DNA of 64,000 nucleotides from UBA9410 sp036123585 (GTDB taxonomy: Bacteria; Actinomycetota; Acidimicrobiia; Acidimicrobiales; MedAcidi-G1). The DNA lies in the NCBI GenBank assembly GCA_036123585.1, contig JAZADN010000072.1:1-64000 (forward strand), given 5' to 3'. Position numbers and translations under genes: made by a program. Under the pieces are notes generated by a model. That model was not told where the DNA came from, did no database searches, and saw only the letters and a program-made list of their open reading frames with translations. How positions within the stretch are numbered: position 1 is the stretch's first letter; every line of letters starts with the position of its first letter. This document shows positions 24,960-33,993 of this stretch, one piece after another.

Positions 24960-26285
24960 TCAGCCGAGGGGGTCGGTGTCGTCGACCTGTTCGAAGACCC
25001 GCTTGACCTTGCCGACCTCGTTGCGGGGCATGGAGCCCTCAGGTACCAGTTCCACATCGGCTCGGATGCGGATTCGTTCAGCGACTGCCCTGGCGATGCG
25101 CTCAGAACCACTCGACAGGTCGGTCGCTTCGGCGGTGGCCTCGGCTCGAATGCGGAGCTCGGCCATGGCTCCTCGACGGTCGACCACGATGGCGTAGTTG
25201 GAGCCGACCTCGTGGTCGTCCATGAGGACGTCCTCGATCTCGCGCGGGTATACGTTGACGCCGCGGACGATCAGCATGTCGTCAGCTCGACCGGTCAGGC
25301 GGGCGATTCGAATCCAATTCCGTGTACCGGGACCGGCCGTTTCCCCTGTATCGGGGAGGATGCGGGTGATGTCGCCGGTGCGGTACCGAAGTACCGGCAT
25401 GGCCTCCTTGGTGAGCGTGGTAATGACCAGTTCGCCGGACTCGCCGTCGCGGACCGGCTGGCCGGTCTCGGGGTCGACGACCTCGGCGAGGAAGTGGTCG
25501 TCGAACACGTTGAGAGCGCCGAGGTCGTCGGGGGCCTCCATGGCCACGCCGGGGCCGATGACCTCCGACAGGCCGTAGATGTCCAGTGCCGTGAAGCCGC
25601 CGCCCCAGGCTTCTTGGATGCGCTCGCGCATGCCCTCGGTCCATGGTTCGGCGCCGAGGATGCCGACCTGGACGCCTAGGCGGTCGCGGACGCCGAGTGC
25701 GTGGGCCCGCTCGGCAAGCACGAGGCAGAACGAGGGGGTGGCGGACAGGACCCGGCTGCCAAGGTCCTCCAGGAGTTGGAGTTGGAGGGCGGTGTTGCCA
25801 CCGGAGACCGGGACCACGGTGCACCCGAGCCGCTCGCCGCCGTAATGGAGGCCCAGGCCACCGGTGAACAGGCCGTATCCGTAGCCGTTGTGGAGGACGT
25901 CGTCGGACCGGGTGCCGGCCAGGGCCAGGGCTCGGGCGTTCACCTCGGCCCAGAGGGCGAGGTCGTTCGGGGTGTACACGACGATGGTCGGCTTGCCGCT
26001 GGTGCCGGAACTGGCGTGGAGACGGGTCGTGGCCTCCATTTCCGTGGTGACCATGCCCAGCGGGTACTGGTCGCGGAGGTCCTGCTTCACGGTGAACGGC
26101 AACTGGACCAGGTCGTCGACCGAGCTGACCGAGTCTGGGTCGACGTCCTTCAGGCGATGGGCCCAGAACGGGTTGCCACACGAGGCCAGGCGGGCGACGA
26201 GGGCGTGGAGACGCTCGCCTTGCAGGGTGCGCTTCGCTTCGGCGGGCAGGCCGACGGTGTCGACGGGACCGAAGGGAGAGGGCAT
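24960..26285 (-). CDS. paaK: Phenylacetate-CoA ligase
   Basis: A 441-residue adenylate-forming enzyme of the PaaK family, activating phenylacetate (or a related aryl acid) with ATP and CoA. The AMP-binding P-loop SSGTSGKPT is near residues 91-99. YGLSEVIGPGVAME is the adenine-binding region, and RTGDITRIL with GRADDMLIVRGVNVYP marks the hinge; the catalytic Lys is in RNEVGKVKRV. ATG 26285 follows TAATCT by 6 nt, a textbook leaderless start. Together with the epoxidase operon at 30.5-35.1 kb it supplies the first step of aerobic phenylacetate catabolism. Confidence 0.94.
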   Translation of the reverse strand: MPSPFGPVDTVGLPAEAKRTLQGERLHALVARLASCGNPFWAHRLKDVDPDSVSSVDDLVQLPFTVKQDLRDQYPLGMVTTEMEATTRLHASSGTSGKPTIVVYTPNDLALWAEVNARALALAGTRSDDVLHNGYGYGLFTGGLGLHYGGERLGCTVVPVSGGNTALQLQLLEDLGSRVLSATPSFCLVLAERAHALGVRDRLGVQVGILGAEPWTEGMRERIQEAWGGGFTALDIYGLSEVIGPGVAMEAPDDLGALNVFDDHFLAEVVDPETGQPVRDGESGELVITTLTKEAMPVLRYRTGDITRILPDTGETAGPGTRNWIRIARLTGRADDMLIVRGVNVYPREIEDVLMDDHEVGSNYAIVVDRRGAMAELRIRAEATAEATDLSSGSERIARAVAERIRIRADVELVPEGSMPRNEVGKVKRVFEQVDDTDPLG

Positions 26286-26291
26286 CGGGAC

Positions 26292-26297
26292 AGATTA
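26292..26297 (-). promoter_or_regulatory. Leaderless -10 element for paaK
   Basis: TAATCT on the minus strand, 6 nt before ATG 26285. Confidence 0.6.
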
Positions 26298-26477
26298 GAT
26301 GCGGCCGCAGAGATCGTCAGAGGTTTGATTGGTTGCCGGGAACGAGTCGTCCTGCCCCGTCCCGATCCCCGGTAGCGAGGCGACCCATCCGTCGAGCATG
26401 GCGGTCGTTGATTCTCTCCCACGGATTTCCGGCCTGTGGACTACGCGCCAACCGGCAGGGATCCCGGCGGTCGTCGC

Positions 26478-26483
26478 TACGCT
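26478..26483 (+). promoter_or_regulatory. -10 element for tRNA-Gly
   Basis: TACGCT ending 11 nt before the mature tRNA 5' end. No clear -35 sequence is visible. Confidence 0.5.
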
Positions 26484-26494
26484 GACGGCTCTCC

Positions 26495-26565
26495 GCGGGT
26501 GTAGTTCAATGGTAGAACCTCAGCTTCCCAAGCTGATGACGCGAGTTCGATTCTCGTCACCCGCT
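26495..26565 (+). tRNA. tRNA-Gly, anticodon CCC
   Basis: The 71-nt cloverleaf has acceptor stem GCGGGTG/CACCCGC, a D arm with GTTC/GAAC, anticodon stem TCAGC/GCTGA with loop TTCCCAA (anticodon CCC), and T arm GCGAG-TTCGATT-CTCGT. The discriminator base is T and no CCA is encoded, so the tail must be added by the nucleotidyltransferase at 11.6 kb. It decodes GGG codons. Confidence 0.96.
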
Positions 26566-26636
26566 CGTCGAGGCTGGGCCGAGGGTCATCCACCGGTCGG
26601 GATGTCCGTTCGGCTGGAGCAGGGATGTCCCGTCCA

Positions 26637-28577
26637 TCAGTCGGTTCCTCGAAAGCGGAGGCTGATGAGGGACTCGACGTCGGCCCCCTTTACGGGTTCT
26701 GTGACCCGGTTGCATAGTCGTTCCAGCAGGGCAAAGGCTTCGTCGGGGGGCGATGGCAGGTTGGCGGCCTCCGGGCCAGCCTCCGTCGGGGCGGCCCAGA
26801 CCGTGCAGGCCAGAAAGTGCTCGCCAGGCTCCAGGCTGCAGGACAGCACCGGTATGGCGCTGGCGGGTTCGACCATCGAGGCGTTGGGCGGTAGAGGTCG
26901 GATCGAGGCCTTCCGGGTTCGTGCAAGGTCAGCGGGCCGGTCGACGAGGCCGGTGACGTCGTGGACCGTCTCCAGGAGGGCCGCTCCGTCGTCGGTCGTC
27001 GTGCGTACCTCGCTCTCCCCTCCGGACAGGCGGAGTGAGTCGACGCCGATGGCGAAGCCGGTTTCCACTGCCGCTACGGCGCGCCCGGTCCGGATCAGGT
27101 GGACCCGGTGGTGGTGGTTTGCCCCGCCGGTGAGCACGGTGTCGACCACCACGTCCGGCCAGGGTCGCCAACGCGACCAGAGCATGAGACCAACCGTGGC
27201 GTCGGCGGTCCCGTTCCTACCGACGATCTCGACGTCCTCAACCCGCGAGCGGCTCCGTCGGTCGTCGCCGTCTGTCAGTGCGAGGGTGGAGTCGGTCTCG
27301 GAGGCACCCCAGCCGAATTCCACCTCTCCGGTGAAGCCGTAACGGGAGGAGTAGGCGAACTTCTCGTACTTGGCCTCGGTCTGTTCGATGAACCGGAGGC
27401 TCGTCGTGCGGCCGGCGGACAGCGCGACGGCGTGCACATCGTCCCGGTCGACGATCCTGTCGGCAATCGGTTGGGCCACTGGGCTTCCGAGGGGCTTCGG
27501 TGGAGCTTCGACACCGGTCCAGAACGGGTGGTCGTCGGGAGCGGCCAGGCCCACGAAAGCCTTCATGGCCCAGTAGGGCGACCCCGCCGAGTTGTACGCC
27601 TCGGCGAGACGGCGGTTGTCGTAGCCATAGCCGATGGACAGCACGCCGTCGCGGTCCGAGACGGGCCGGCCTTCCCACCATCGGAGGTGTCGTCTCCAGT
27701 GCCCTCGAACCTCGGCCCACGGAATGGCCTCGATGTCAGCCATGGCGTAGGCACCCCAGAGGCTGGATTGGGCGAACCGGTAGGTCATGGAGCGGCCGTA
27801 GGCGATGCCGGCTCCGTCCGGTCCGAACCAGTGGACGAACTCTGGGCCGAAGAGGCGGGCCCGCTCCAGGTACCGGTCGGCGGCTTCGCGGTCGCCCAGC
27901 CCCGAGGCGTGGAGCATCAGCCCATATGTGTGGAAGGCGAAGGGCAGGTACCAGTCGACGTTGCCTAGGGCGCCGTCGCGGGACCAGCCGCCCGACACGT
28001 GGTACTCCTCGATCCGCTCGATGGACCGAAGGGCCGCTTCCGATGCACCGGGGGCCCCGACGCGTTCGCGGCCCATGTGGACCAGGAGTCGGAAGAACTG
28101 CCAGTTGTTGGGTGCTGGCTCGAAGTCGTCAATGCCATCCAACCAGGCCAGAACCCGCTGCCGGGCTGGATCGTCCAGCGGTTCCCACAGATGGTCTGGG
28201 GTGAAGGCCAGAGCGAAGCCGACGGCCGCCATTTCGACCATGCGCTGGTCGTTGTCGCCCGAGCAGGGCCCCCAGTACTCGTCGTCATCGGGGTTGGTGC
28301 CGGCGACAAGGCCGTCGCGCCAGCGGTCCCAATGTGCGAAGTGGCCGCCACCGACTGTCAGAGGGACGATGCCGTAGAGCGGTCGTGCCCAGCCCTCGAG
28401 CTCCGCCACTCGCTGTTCAAAGAGTGCCGCACCACTCCCCAGCCGGGCCCGGGCCCCGCCGGGCGACAGGTGTCGGACCACTGGCTCGATCAGGTCGCGG
28501 GCGGCCCGCTGGGCGTCGCCCTTCGTGGCGAACGGGTTCCCAGCCAGCGGGTTGGCCCGGGGGTCGTTGCTGTTCAT
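26637..28577 (-). CDS. DUF2264 domain protein
   Basis: A 646-residue protein matching the DUF2264 family in length and layout. The N-terminal two thirds (to about 380) look like a helical toroid of the kind used by glycoside-active enzymes, with GGGHFAHWDRWRDG, EYHVSGGWSRDGALGNVDWYLPFAFHTYG and SIGYGYDNRRLAEAYNSAGSPYW. The C-terminal third is beta-rich. No signal peptide is seen. Substrate and activity are unknown; the family often sits in carbohydrate-use clusters. The start is 7 nt after the upstream isomerase stop, in an operon with the isomerase and a hydroxyacid dehydrogenase. Confidence 0.8.
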   Translation of the reverse strand: MNSNDPRANPLAGNPFATKGDAQRAARDLIEPVVRHLSPGGARARLGSGAALFEQRVAELEGWARPLYGIVPLTVGGGHFAHWDRWRDGLVAGTNPDDDEYWGPCSGDNDQRMVEMAAVGFALAFTPDHLWEPLDDPARQRVLAWLDGIDDFEPAPNNWQFFRLLVHMGRERVGAPGASEAALRSIERIEEYHVSGGWSRDGALGNVDWYLPFAFHTYGLMLHASGLGDREAADRYLERARLFGPEFVHWFGPDGAGIAYGRSMTYRFAQSSLWGAYAMADIEAIPWAEVRGHWRRHLRWWEGRPVSDRDGVLSIGYGYDNRRLAEAYNSAGSPYWAMKAFVGLAAPDDHPFWTGVEAPPKPLGSPVAQPIADRIVDRDDVHAVALSAGRTTSLRFIEQTEAKYEKFAYSSRYGFTGEVEFGWGASETDSTLALTDGDDRRSRSRVEDVEIVGRNGTADATVGLMLWSRWRPWPDVVVDTVLTGGANHHHRVHLIRTGRAVAAVETGFAIGVDSLRLSGGESEVRTTTDDGAALLETVHDVTGLVDRPADLARTRKASIRPLPPNASMVEPASAIPVLSCSLEPGEHFLACTVWAAPTEAGPEAANLPSPPDEAFALLERLCNRVTEPVKGADVESLISLRFRGTD

Positions 28578-28584
28578 TCGTTCA

Positions 28585-29358
28585 TCAGGCCAACCAATCC
28601 CGAAGGGTGGCGGCGTCGTCGGCGAGTTGCGCCGGGTCATCGTCCGGCACGTATTCCAGAAAGGCCCAGCGGTCGCGGTCGGCTGTCGTCCACATCCCGT
28701 CGTCGGGAACGGCGGCGAATGCCGGATTCCACAGGGAGGCACCCTCGGCAAGCGGGTACCGGTCGGTGAAGCCAGTTCCCCAGTTGTACACGTGCAGGTG
28801 GGAGAGCCGCCGGGTCACGCGGACGAGCTCAGCCACGGCCTCGTTGTCGTCGAGGGACGGGAGGGGCTGCCAGTACGTGAACAAGTCCGGGTGGTCCACC
28901 TCGGCCAGCAGGGCGAGGGTGGACGCCGCGGTTTCGGTGAGCGTTCCCACGTGGAATTCCAGCGATGTCGTCAGCCCTCGGGCGGCGGCGACATCCACCG
29001 CTTTGGCCACCCCGGCCACCACCGCGGCCCGTTCGTCGGTCGAGGCGTCCGGTCCGGTGCCATATGGCGTCCAGATCCTGACGTTGATCGCGCCGAGGGC
29101 CATTGCCGTGTCGGCCACTCGTTCCACCTCTTCCTGGGGCGTCTGCCCGGCCTGGACGTAGCTGCCGTAAGACGGGCAGGCCAGGCCGGCCTCATGACAG
29201 CGGTCCGCCACCCGGGCCGCTTCGGCCTCGTCGCCGGTTGGGACGTGTACGTCTGCTCCCCACTCCACACCCTCGAGCTCGGCAGCGGCAGCCAAGTCCA
29301 TGACCTCGTTGGCCTCGAGCGCCCGATAGGTGATCGAACAGAGCCCGGGCCGGATCAT
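28585..29358 (-). CDS. Sugar phosphate isomerase/epimerase-like TIM-barrel protein
   Basis: A 257-residue AP-endonuclease-2-type TIM barrel. Candidate metal ligands follow the family pattern: Glu in SLEFHVG near residue 147, then the late-barrel segments LHVYNWG and FLEYVPDDD. ATG 29358 has GGAGGG about 6 nt upstream. It lies between the 2-hydroxyacid dehydrogenase and DUF2264 genes in one transcription unit, which suggests catabolism of an unusual sugar or sugar acid (inference). The exact substrate cannot be read from sequence. Confidence 0.82.
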   Translation of the reverse strand: MIRPGLCSITYRALEANEVMDLAAAAELEGVEWGADVHVPTGDEAEAARVADRCHEAGLACPSYGSYVQAGQTPQEEVERVADTAMALGAINVRIWTPYGTGPDASTDERAAVVAGVAKAVDVAAARGLTTSLEFHVGTLTETAASTLALLAEVDHPDLFTYWQPLPSLDDNEAVAELVRVTRRLSHLHVYNWGTGFTDRYPLAEGASLWNPAFAAVPDDGMWTTADRDRWAFLEYVPDDDPAQLADDAATLRDWLA

Positions 29359-29386
29359 GCGCACCCTCCGTTCTGCGAAGTGGGCC

Positions 29387-30487
29387 TCATGCGATGCGAT
29401 CCAAATCGGAGCGGGCCACGGGGTGCAGAGGCTCTTCGCCAGTCGTGAAGCGTTCCACCTCGGTGACGGCCAGGTCCCCAAGGCGGCTGAGCTCGTTTCC
29501 GAGGGACCCGGCGACGTGGGGGGTCAGCACCGCCCCTTCGTGGTCGTACAGCGGCGATTCGGGCGGCAGTGGCTCAGGCTCAGAAGTGTCTATGAAGGCC
29601 CGCAGACGTCCGGACGTCACCTCGGCGGTCAAGGCGTCGGTATCGACGAGGCCGCCCCGGGCGGTGTTGACCAGCCAGGAGCCGTCGTGCATCCGGGCCA
29701 ACTGGTCGGCGCCAAGCATGCCCCGGGTGTCGTCGAGCAGGGGTGCGTGAAGAGTCACAAGATCCGAGGCGGCCAAGAGGTCGTCGAGGCCGACCAGACG
29801 GGCTCCCAACTCCCCGGCCTCGGGAATGGTCAGGTACGGGTCGGCGACGAGGACGTCGACCTCAAGCGTTCGAAGTCGATCGATGACGAGGCGACCGATG
29901 GTCGAGGCTCCGACCACGCCGACGGTCAGGCCCCGGGTGCCCATGCGGGAGTAGTCGACAACCGCCCGTCGGCCGCGTGCAGACCGGTGCCGGTCGCGGA
30001 TAGCGAAGACGTCCTTGGCTGCCATGACGATGACGGCGAAGGCGAACTCGGCCACCGGCACAGCGTTGGCCGTTGCAGCCGAGGTGACGGCAATGCCTCG
30101 CTCCCACAGAGCGTTGGTGACGACCGGCCTGACGGTTCCCGCGGCATGGGCGACGAGCCCTAGGGCCGGGAGGTGATCGAGGGCCGGGGTGTTGAGGGGT
30201 GGACAACCCCACCCGGTGACCAGGACTTCGACGGTGGCGGCCGCGTCGTCCGGCACACCGAGCGGCCCGGCCACGGAAGTAGGCGTCACGAGGTCGACCA
30301 CGGCGGTCAGGCGATCCCGGGTCAGGGGCGTGAACAACGCGTCCTCCAGGCCGGGGGCCATCACGAGTGCAGCGGCGGGCCGTTTGGACGCAGACACGTC
30401 CGCCATCGTCGTCCACCGGTCGGCCGACCACCACCACCGGGCGTGGTCGGAGGGGGCCTCCGTCATCCCGTCCACTTGCAGAGTCAT
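29387..30487 (-). CDS. D-isomer-specific 2-hydroxyacid dehydrogenase
   Basis: A 366-residue NAD(P)-dependent dehydrogenase. The Rossmann motif is GVVGASTIGRLV, the catalytic Arg is in NTARGGLVDTDAL, and the catalytic His is in LTPHVAGSLGNELSRLG; an acidic residue lies between them in the usual place. The N-terminus is long and the start uncertain: ATG 30487 is used, with ATG 30463 and a later one at MADVSASKRP as alternatives. It is divergent from paaZ by 24 bp and first in an operon with a TIM-barrel isomerase and DUF2264 protein. Confidence 0.85.
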   Translation of the reverse strand: MTLQVDGMTEAPSDHARWWWSADRWTTMADVSASKRPAAALVMAPGLEDALFTPLTRDRLTAVVDLVTPTSVAGPLGVPDDAAATVEVLVTGWGCPPLNTPALDHLPALGLVAHAAGTVRPVVTNALWERGIAVTSAATANAVPVAEFAFAVIVMAAKDVFAIRDRHRSARGRRAVVDYSRMGTRGLTVGVVGASTIGRLVIDRLRTLEVDVLVADPYLTIPEAGELGARLVGLDDLLAASDLVTLHAPLLDDTRGMLGADQLARMHDGSWLVNTARGGLVDTDALTAEVTSGRLRAFIDTSEPEPLPPESPLYDHEGAVLTPHVAGSLGNELSRLGDLAVTEVERFTTGEEPLHPVARSDLDRIA

Positions 30488-30499
30488 CAAACCTTTGAT

Positions 30500-30505
30500 T
30501 AGTTT
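30500..30505 (+). promoter_or_regulatory. Leaderless -10 element for the paaZABCD operon
   Basis: TAGTTT, exactly 6 nt before ATG 30512, inside a short AT-rich 24-bp divergent gap. I see no convincing repressor operator here. Confidence 0.6.
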
Positions 30506-30511
30506 TGCACG

Positions 30512-32581
30512 ATGCGCACACTCGAGAGCCACGTGTGTGGGTCCTGGCAGGCCCCGAATGCCGACGGCTTCGTCACCCACCACGCGGTCACCGGCGAACC
30601 GGTCGCCTCGGTGTCCAGTACCGGCGTCGACCTAGCGGCGGCCGTCGACCACGCTCGCACCGTCGGCGGACCGGCTCTGCGGTCACTCGGCTTTCACGAA
30701 CGGGCAGCCATCCTCAAGGCCGTCGGTCTCCACCTTCTGGCCGAGAAGGAGTCCCTCTACGAGTTGTCCACGGCCACCGGCGCCACCCGGGCCGATTCAT
30801 GGATCGACATCGAGGGGGGCGCCGGTGTACTCCTCGGCTACGCGTCGAAAGGCCGCCGGGAGTTACCCCACGGCAACGTCCTGATCGACGGCGACCCCGA
30901 GGTCTTGGCCCGTGACGGTTCGTTCCTCGGAGTCCACGTGGCAACCCCCCGGCATGGCGTGGCCGTCCAGGTCAACGCCTTCAACTTTCCCGTCTGGGGT
31001 GCCCTGGAGAAACTGGCCCCGGCGTTTCTGGCCGGCGTCCCCACCATCGTCAAGCCGGCCACCCCGACCGCCTTTGTGGCCGAGGCCATGGTCCGCATAA
31101 TGGTCGACTCCGGCATCCTCCCCGACGGTGCCCTGCAGTTGGTCTGCGGCCGCATCGACGGCCTGTTCGACCTGCTGGACGGCCAGGACCATGTGGCCTT
31201 CACCGGCTCGGCCGACACGGCAACCATGCTTCGGGCCCATCCCACTCTCGGCGCCCGCTCCGTGCGCTTCAACGCCGAAGCCGACTCCCTCAACGCTGCC
31301 ATCCTCGGCGACGCCGCTGCACCGGGTACTGCCGAATTCGACCTGTTCGTGGCCGAGGTCGTCCGGGAGATGACTGTCAAGGCCGGCCAGAAGTGCACGG
31401 CTATCCGCCGGGCGCTGGTACCGACCGCGCACCTCGACGCGGCAACCGAGGCCCTGGCTGCCGCTCTGGCCGACGTGCGGGTTGGCGACCCCGCCAACCC
31501 CGATACCCAGATGGGTGCATTGGTGGGCGTCAAACAGCGCGAAGAGGTCCGGGGCGCCGTGATGGCACTGCGCTCGGTCTCCGACGTGGTCGTCGACACC
31601 TGTGACCTCCACGACGTCGCCCCGGACGCCGGCGCCTTCCAGGCCCCCACCCTCTTGCGCGCCACCGACCCAAACGCCAGGACGGTGCACACCACGGAGG
31701 CCTTCGGGCCGGTCTGCACCCTCGTCGGCCACGAGGGCCCCGACGACGCGATACGTCTAGCTGCCCTCGGTGCCGGCAGCCTCGTAGCCTCGGTGGTCAC
31801 CCCAGATGCGAACGAGGCGGCCGTGGTCACCCTCGGCATCGCCGCCCATCACGGACGGGTCCACGTCTTGGACGCCTCCACGGCTGCCAGTTCCACCGGC
31901 CACGGCTCGCCGCTTCCCACCCTCGTTCACGGCGGCCCCGGGCGAGCCGGCGGTGGAGAGGAAATGGGAGGTTTGCGGGGCCTCCGCCACCATCTCCAGA
32001 CCACCGCGGTGCAGGGATCGCCCGACGTGCTGACCGCGGTGACCGGACAGTGGATGTCCGGAGCCACCCGCCACATCGACCGCGGTCACCCCTTCATGCT
32101 CCACTTCGACGACCTGGAGCTCGGTACCGCGGTGCGCACCGACAGCCGCACCGTCACCCTCGACGACATCGAAGGCTTTGCCCACAGCACCGGGGACCAT
32201 TTCTACGCCCACATGGACGAAGAAGCGGCGACGGCCAGCCCGATCTTCGGAGGCCGGGTGGCCCACGGTTACTTGGTGCTGTCATTGGCTGCCGGCCTGT
32301 TCGTCTGGCCCGAACCGGGACCTGTGCTGGCCAATTACGGCGTCGACCGGTGCCGATTTGCCAAGCCCACCTACCCCGGCGACACACTCACCGTCTGGCT
32401 GACCGCCAAACGCAAGACGCTGCGGGCCGGCGCCGGCTACGGCGAGGTGGCGTGGGATGCCCAGGTGGTCAACCAGGACGACGATGTGGTCGCTGCCTAC
32501 GACGTCCTGACCATGGTGGCCAACCGCCCTGGCGTGAACGGAGCACCCGAAGAAAGTCTGGACAGCGGCGGGGCTTCCTGA
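30512..32581 (+). CDS. paaZ: PaaZ: bifunctional oxepin-CoA hydrolase / 3-oxo-5,6-dehydrosuberyl-CoA semialdehyde dehydrogenase
   Basis: A 689-residue two-domain enzyme opening the oxepin ring and oxidising the resulting aldehyde. Residues 1-520 are an aldehyde dehydrogenase with NAFNFPVWG, catalytic Glu in RFNAEADSLN and catalytic Cys in KAGQKCTAIRRAL. Residues about 535-680 are a MaoC-type hydratase with the PaaZ-specific FAHSTGDHFYAHMDEEAA. Length matches full-length PaaZ, so both activities are expected. The leaderless ATG starts an operon with paaA, D, B and C, each joined by 1-4 nt overlaps or a 1-nt gap. Confidence 0.96.
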   Translation: MRTLESHVCGSWQAPNADGFVTHHAVTGEPVASVSSTGVDLAAAVDHARTVGGPALRSLGFHERAAILKAVGLHLLAEKESLYELSTATGATRADSWIDIEGGAGVLLGYASKGRRELPHGNVLIDGDPEVLARDGSFLGVHVATPRHGVAVQVNAFNFPVWGALEKLAPAFLAGVPTIVKPATPTAFVAEAMVRIMVDSGILPDGALQLVCGRIDGLFDLLDGQDHVAFTGSADTATMLRAHPTLGARSVRFNAEADSLNAAILGDAAAPGTAEFDLFVAEVVREMTVKAGQKCTAIRRALVPTAHLDAATEALAAALADVRVGDPANPDTQMGALVGVKQREEVRGAVMALRSVSDVVVDTCDLHDVAPDAGAFQAPTLLRATDPNARTVHTTEAFGPVCTLVGHEGPDDAIRLAALGAGSLVASVVTPDANEAAVVTLGIAAHHGRVHVLDASTAASSTGHGSPLPTLVHGGPGRAGGGEEMGGLRGLRHHLQTTAVQGSPDVLTAVTGQWMSGATRHIDRGHPFMLHFDDLELGTAVRTDSRTVTLDDIEGFAHSTGDHFYAHMDEEAATASPIFGGRVAHGYLVLSLAAGLFVWPEPGPVLANYGVDRCRFAKPTYPGDTLTVWLTAKRKTLRAGAGYGEVAWDAQVVNQDDDVVAAYDVLTMVANRPGVNGAPEESLDSGGAS

Positions 32582-33516
32582 TGGCACGCATCTGGTCGAC
32601 CATGGACGAATTCGAGGCATTCCTCGATGACGGCGGAATCGTCGAACCCGACGACGATATGCCTGACGCCTATCGGCAGACGGTCTTCGCCTTCATCGAG
32701 ATGCACGCCAACTCTGAACTCATGGGCGGACTCACCGAACGCGACTGGATCCCTCGAACCCCTGGACTTCGCCACAAGATGTCGGTACTGGCCAAGACCC
32801 AGGACGAAATCGGCCATGGCCACCTTCTCTACATGGTGGCCGCCGACCTCGGCCTCAAGACCCGCCGGGAGATGCTCGAGGACCTGTTCGCTGGGAAGTC
32901 CAAGTTCCACAACGTCTTCCATTACCGGGCCAAGACGTGGGGCGACCAGGTGGCTATCTCGTTCCTAGTCGATGCCGCGGCGCTGGTCAGCCAGCAGGCC
33001 GTCTTCAAGAACTGTTCCTACGGCCCATACCGACGCATCCTCAAGCGGATCATCGCTGAGGAGGGGTTCCACATGCGGATGGGCGAGGAGCGGATGCTGC
33101 TCATCGCCGAGGGCACCGAGTTCCAGCGCCGCATGTTCCAGCAGTCGCTGGACGACTGGTGGTGGCCGGCACTGCAACTGTTCGGCCCCGACTCCAAGCC
33201 CGACGACCTACTGCTTCGTTGGCACATCAAGTCAGAACGAAACGAGGTGCTGCGGGCCCGGTGGGTGCAGAAGTTCGCCCCAATGCTCATGTCCTACGGG
33301 TTCATCGTGCCTGACCCCGGCCTCACCCACGACCCGGAGACCGACACCTGGACGGCCGGACCCATCGACTGGGAGCCGCTGAAGCGGACCCTTGCCCAAG
33401 GTGGTCCCGACTCGGCCCGACGTATCGGTGAGGCTGCCGCCAACTGGGAGGACACCCGCTGGGTGCGTGAGGCTCTCGACTCGGCTCCCGAGCACGCTGT
33501 TGGGGCACCGGCATGA
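32581..33516 (+). CDS. paaA: Phenylacetyl-CoA epoxidase catalytic subunit PaaA
   Basis: A 311-residue diiron monooxygenase alpha subunit of the 1,2-phenylacetyl-CoA epoxidase. Carboxylate/His iron-ligand motifs are visible: Glu in MHANSELMGGL, then DEIGHGH (ExxH) and EEGFHMRMG. Length matches E. coli PaaA. The ATG shares one base with the paaZ stop (TGATG), indicating tight coupling. Confidence 0.96.
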   Translation: MARIWSTMDEFEAFLDDGGIVEPDDDMPDAYRQTVFAFIEMHANSELMGGLTERDWIPRTPGLRHKMSVLAKTQDEIGHGHLLYMVAADLGLKTRREMLEDLFAGKSKFHNVFHYRAKTWGDQVAISFLVDAAALVSQQAVFKNCSYGPYRRILKRIIAEEGFHMRMGEERMLLIAEGTEFQRRMFQQSLDDWWWPALQLFGPDSKPDDLLLRWHIKSERNEVLRARWVQKFAPMLMSYGFIVPDPGLTHDPETDTWTAGPIDWEPLKRTLAQGGPDSARRIGEAAANWEDTRWVREALDSAPEHAVGAPA

Positions 33517-33992
33517 CCACCGCTCTCGCCTCGACACTGGAGGCCCGGGTCCGTGACGCCGTGGCGACGGTGGACGACCCCGAGTACCCCGGCGTCTCCA
33601 TCGTCGACCTGGGTCTGTTCGAGGCACTCCTGGTCACCGGCGACGGCACCGTGGAGGTCCGGCTGGTGCCCACCTTCTCCGGCTGTCCGGCACTCGGCAT
33701 GATCGCCGACGAAGTCCGCACCGCGGTGGCAACCGTCGACGGAGTCCAGCGGGTGGAAGTCCGATGGCTGGGTGCCCCGGTGTGGACGGTTGACCGGATC
33801 AGCGAAGCCGGTCGCGAGGCTCTGGCCCGCGAGTTCACAGTGGCCGTGCGCATCGGCCGGAAGCCGGTGGCCTGCCCCCGTTGCGGTGCCGAGACCTGGG
33901 AGGATTCGCTCTTCGGCCCCAGCCGTTGCCGGGCCGTGCACCTCTGCCCGTCATGCACCGAAGTGGTCGAAGTTATGCGTTCAGGGGCGTGA
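33513..33992 (+). CDS. paaD: PaaD, MIP18-type protein needed for phenylacetyl-CoA epoxidase
   Basis: A 159-residue protein with an N-terminal MIP18/DUF59 domain (DPEYPGVSIVDLGL, TFSGCPALGMI) and a C-terminal four-Cys zinc ribbon (CPRCGAE and CPSCTEVV). PaaD is required for epoxidase function in vivo, probably in metal-centre assembly. It overlaps paaA by 4 nt. In most operons it follows paaC; here it precedes paaB. Confidence 0.94.
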   Translation: MTTALASTLEARVRDAVATVDDPEYPGVSIVDLGLFEALLVTGDGTVEVRLVPTFSGCPALGMIADEVRTAVATVDGVQRVEVRWLGAPVWTVDRISEAGREALAREFTVAVRIGRKPVACPRCGAETWEDSLFGPSRCRAVHLCPSCTEVVEVMRSGA

Positions 33993-33993
33993 G

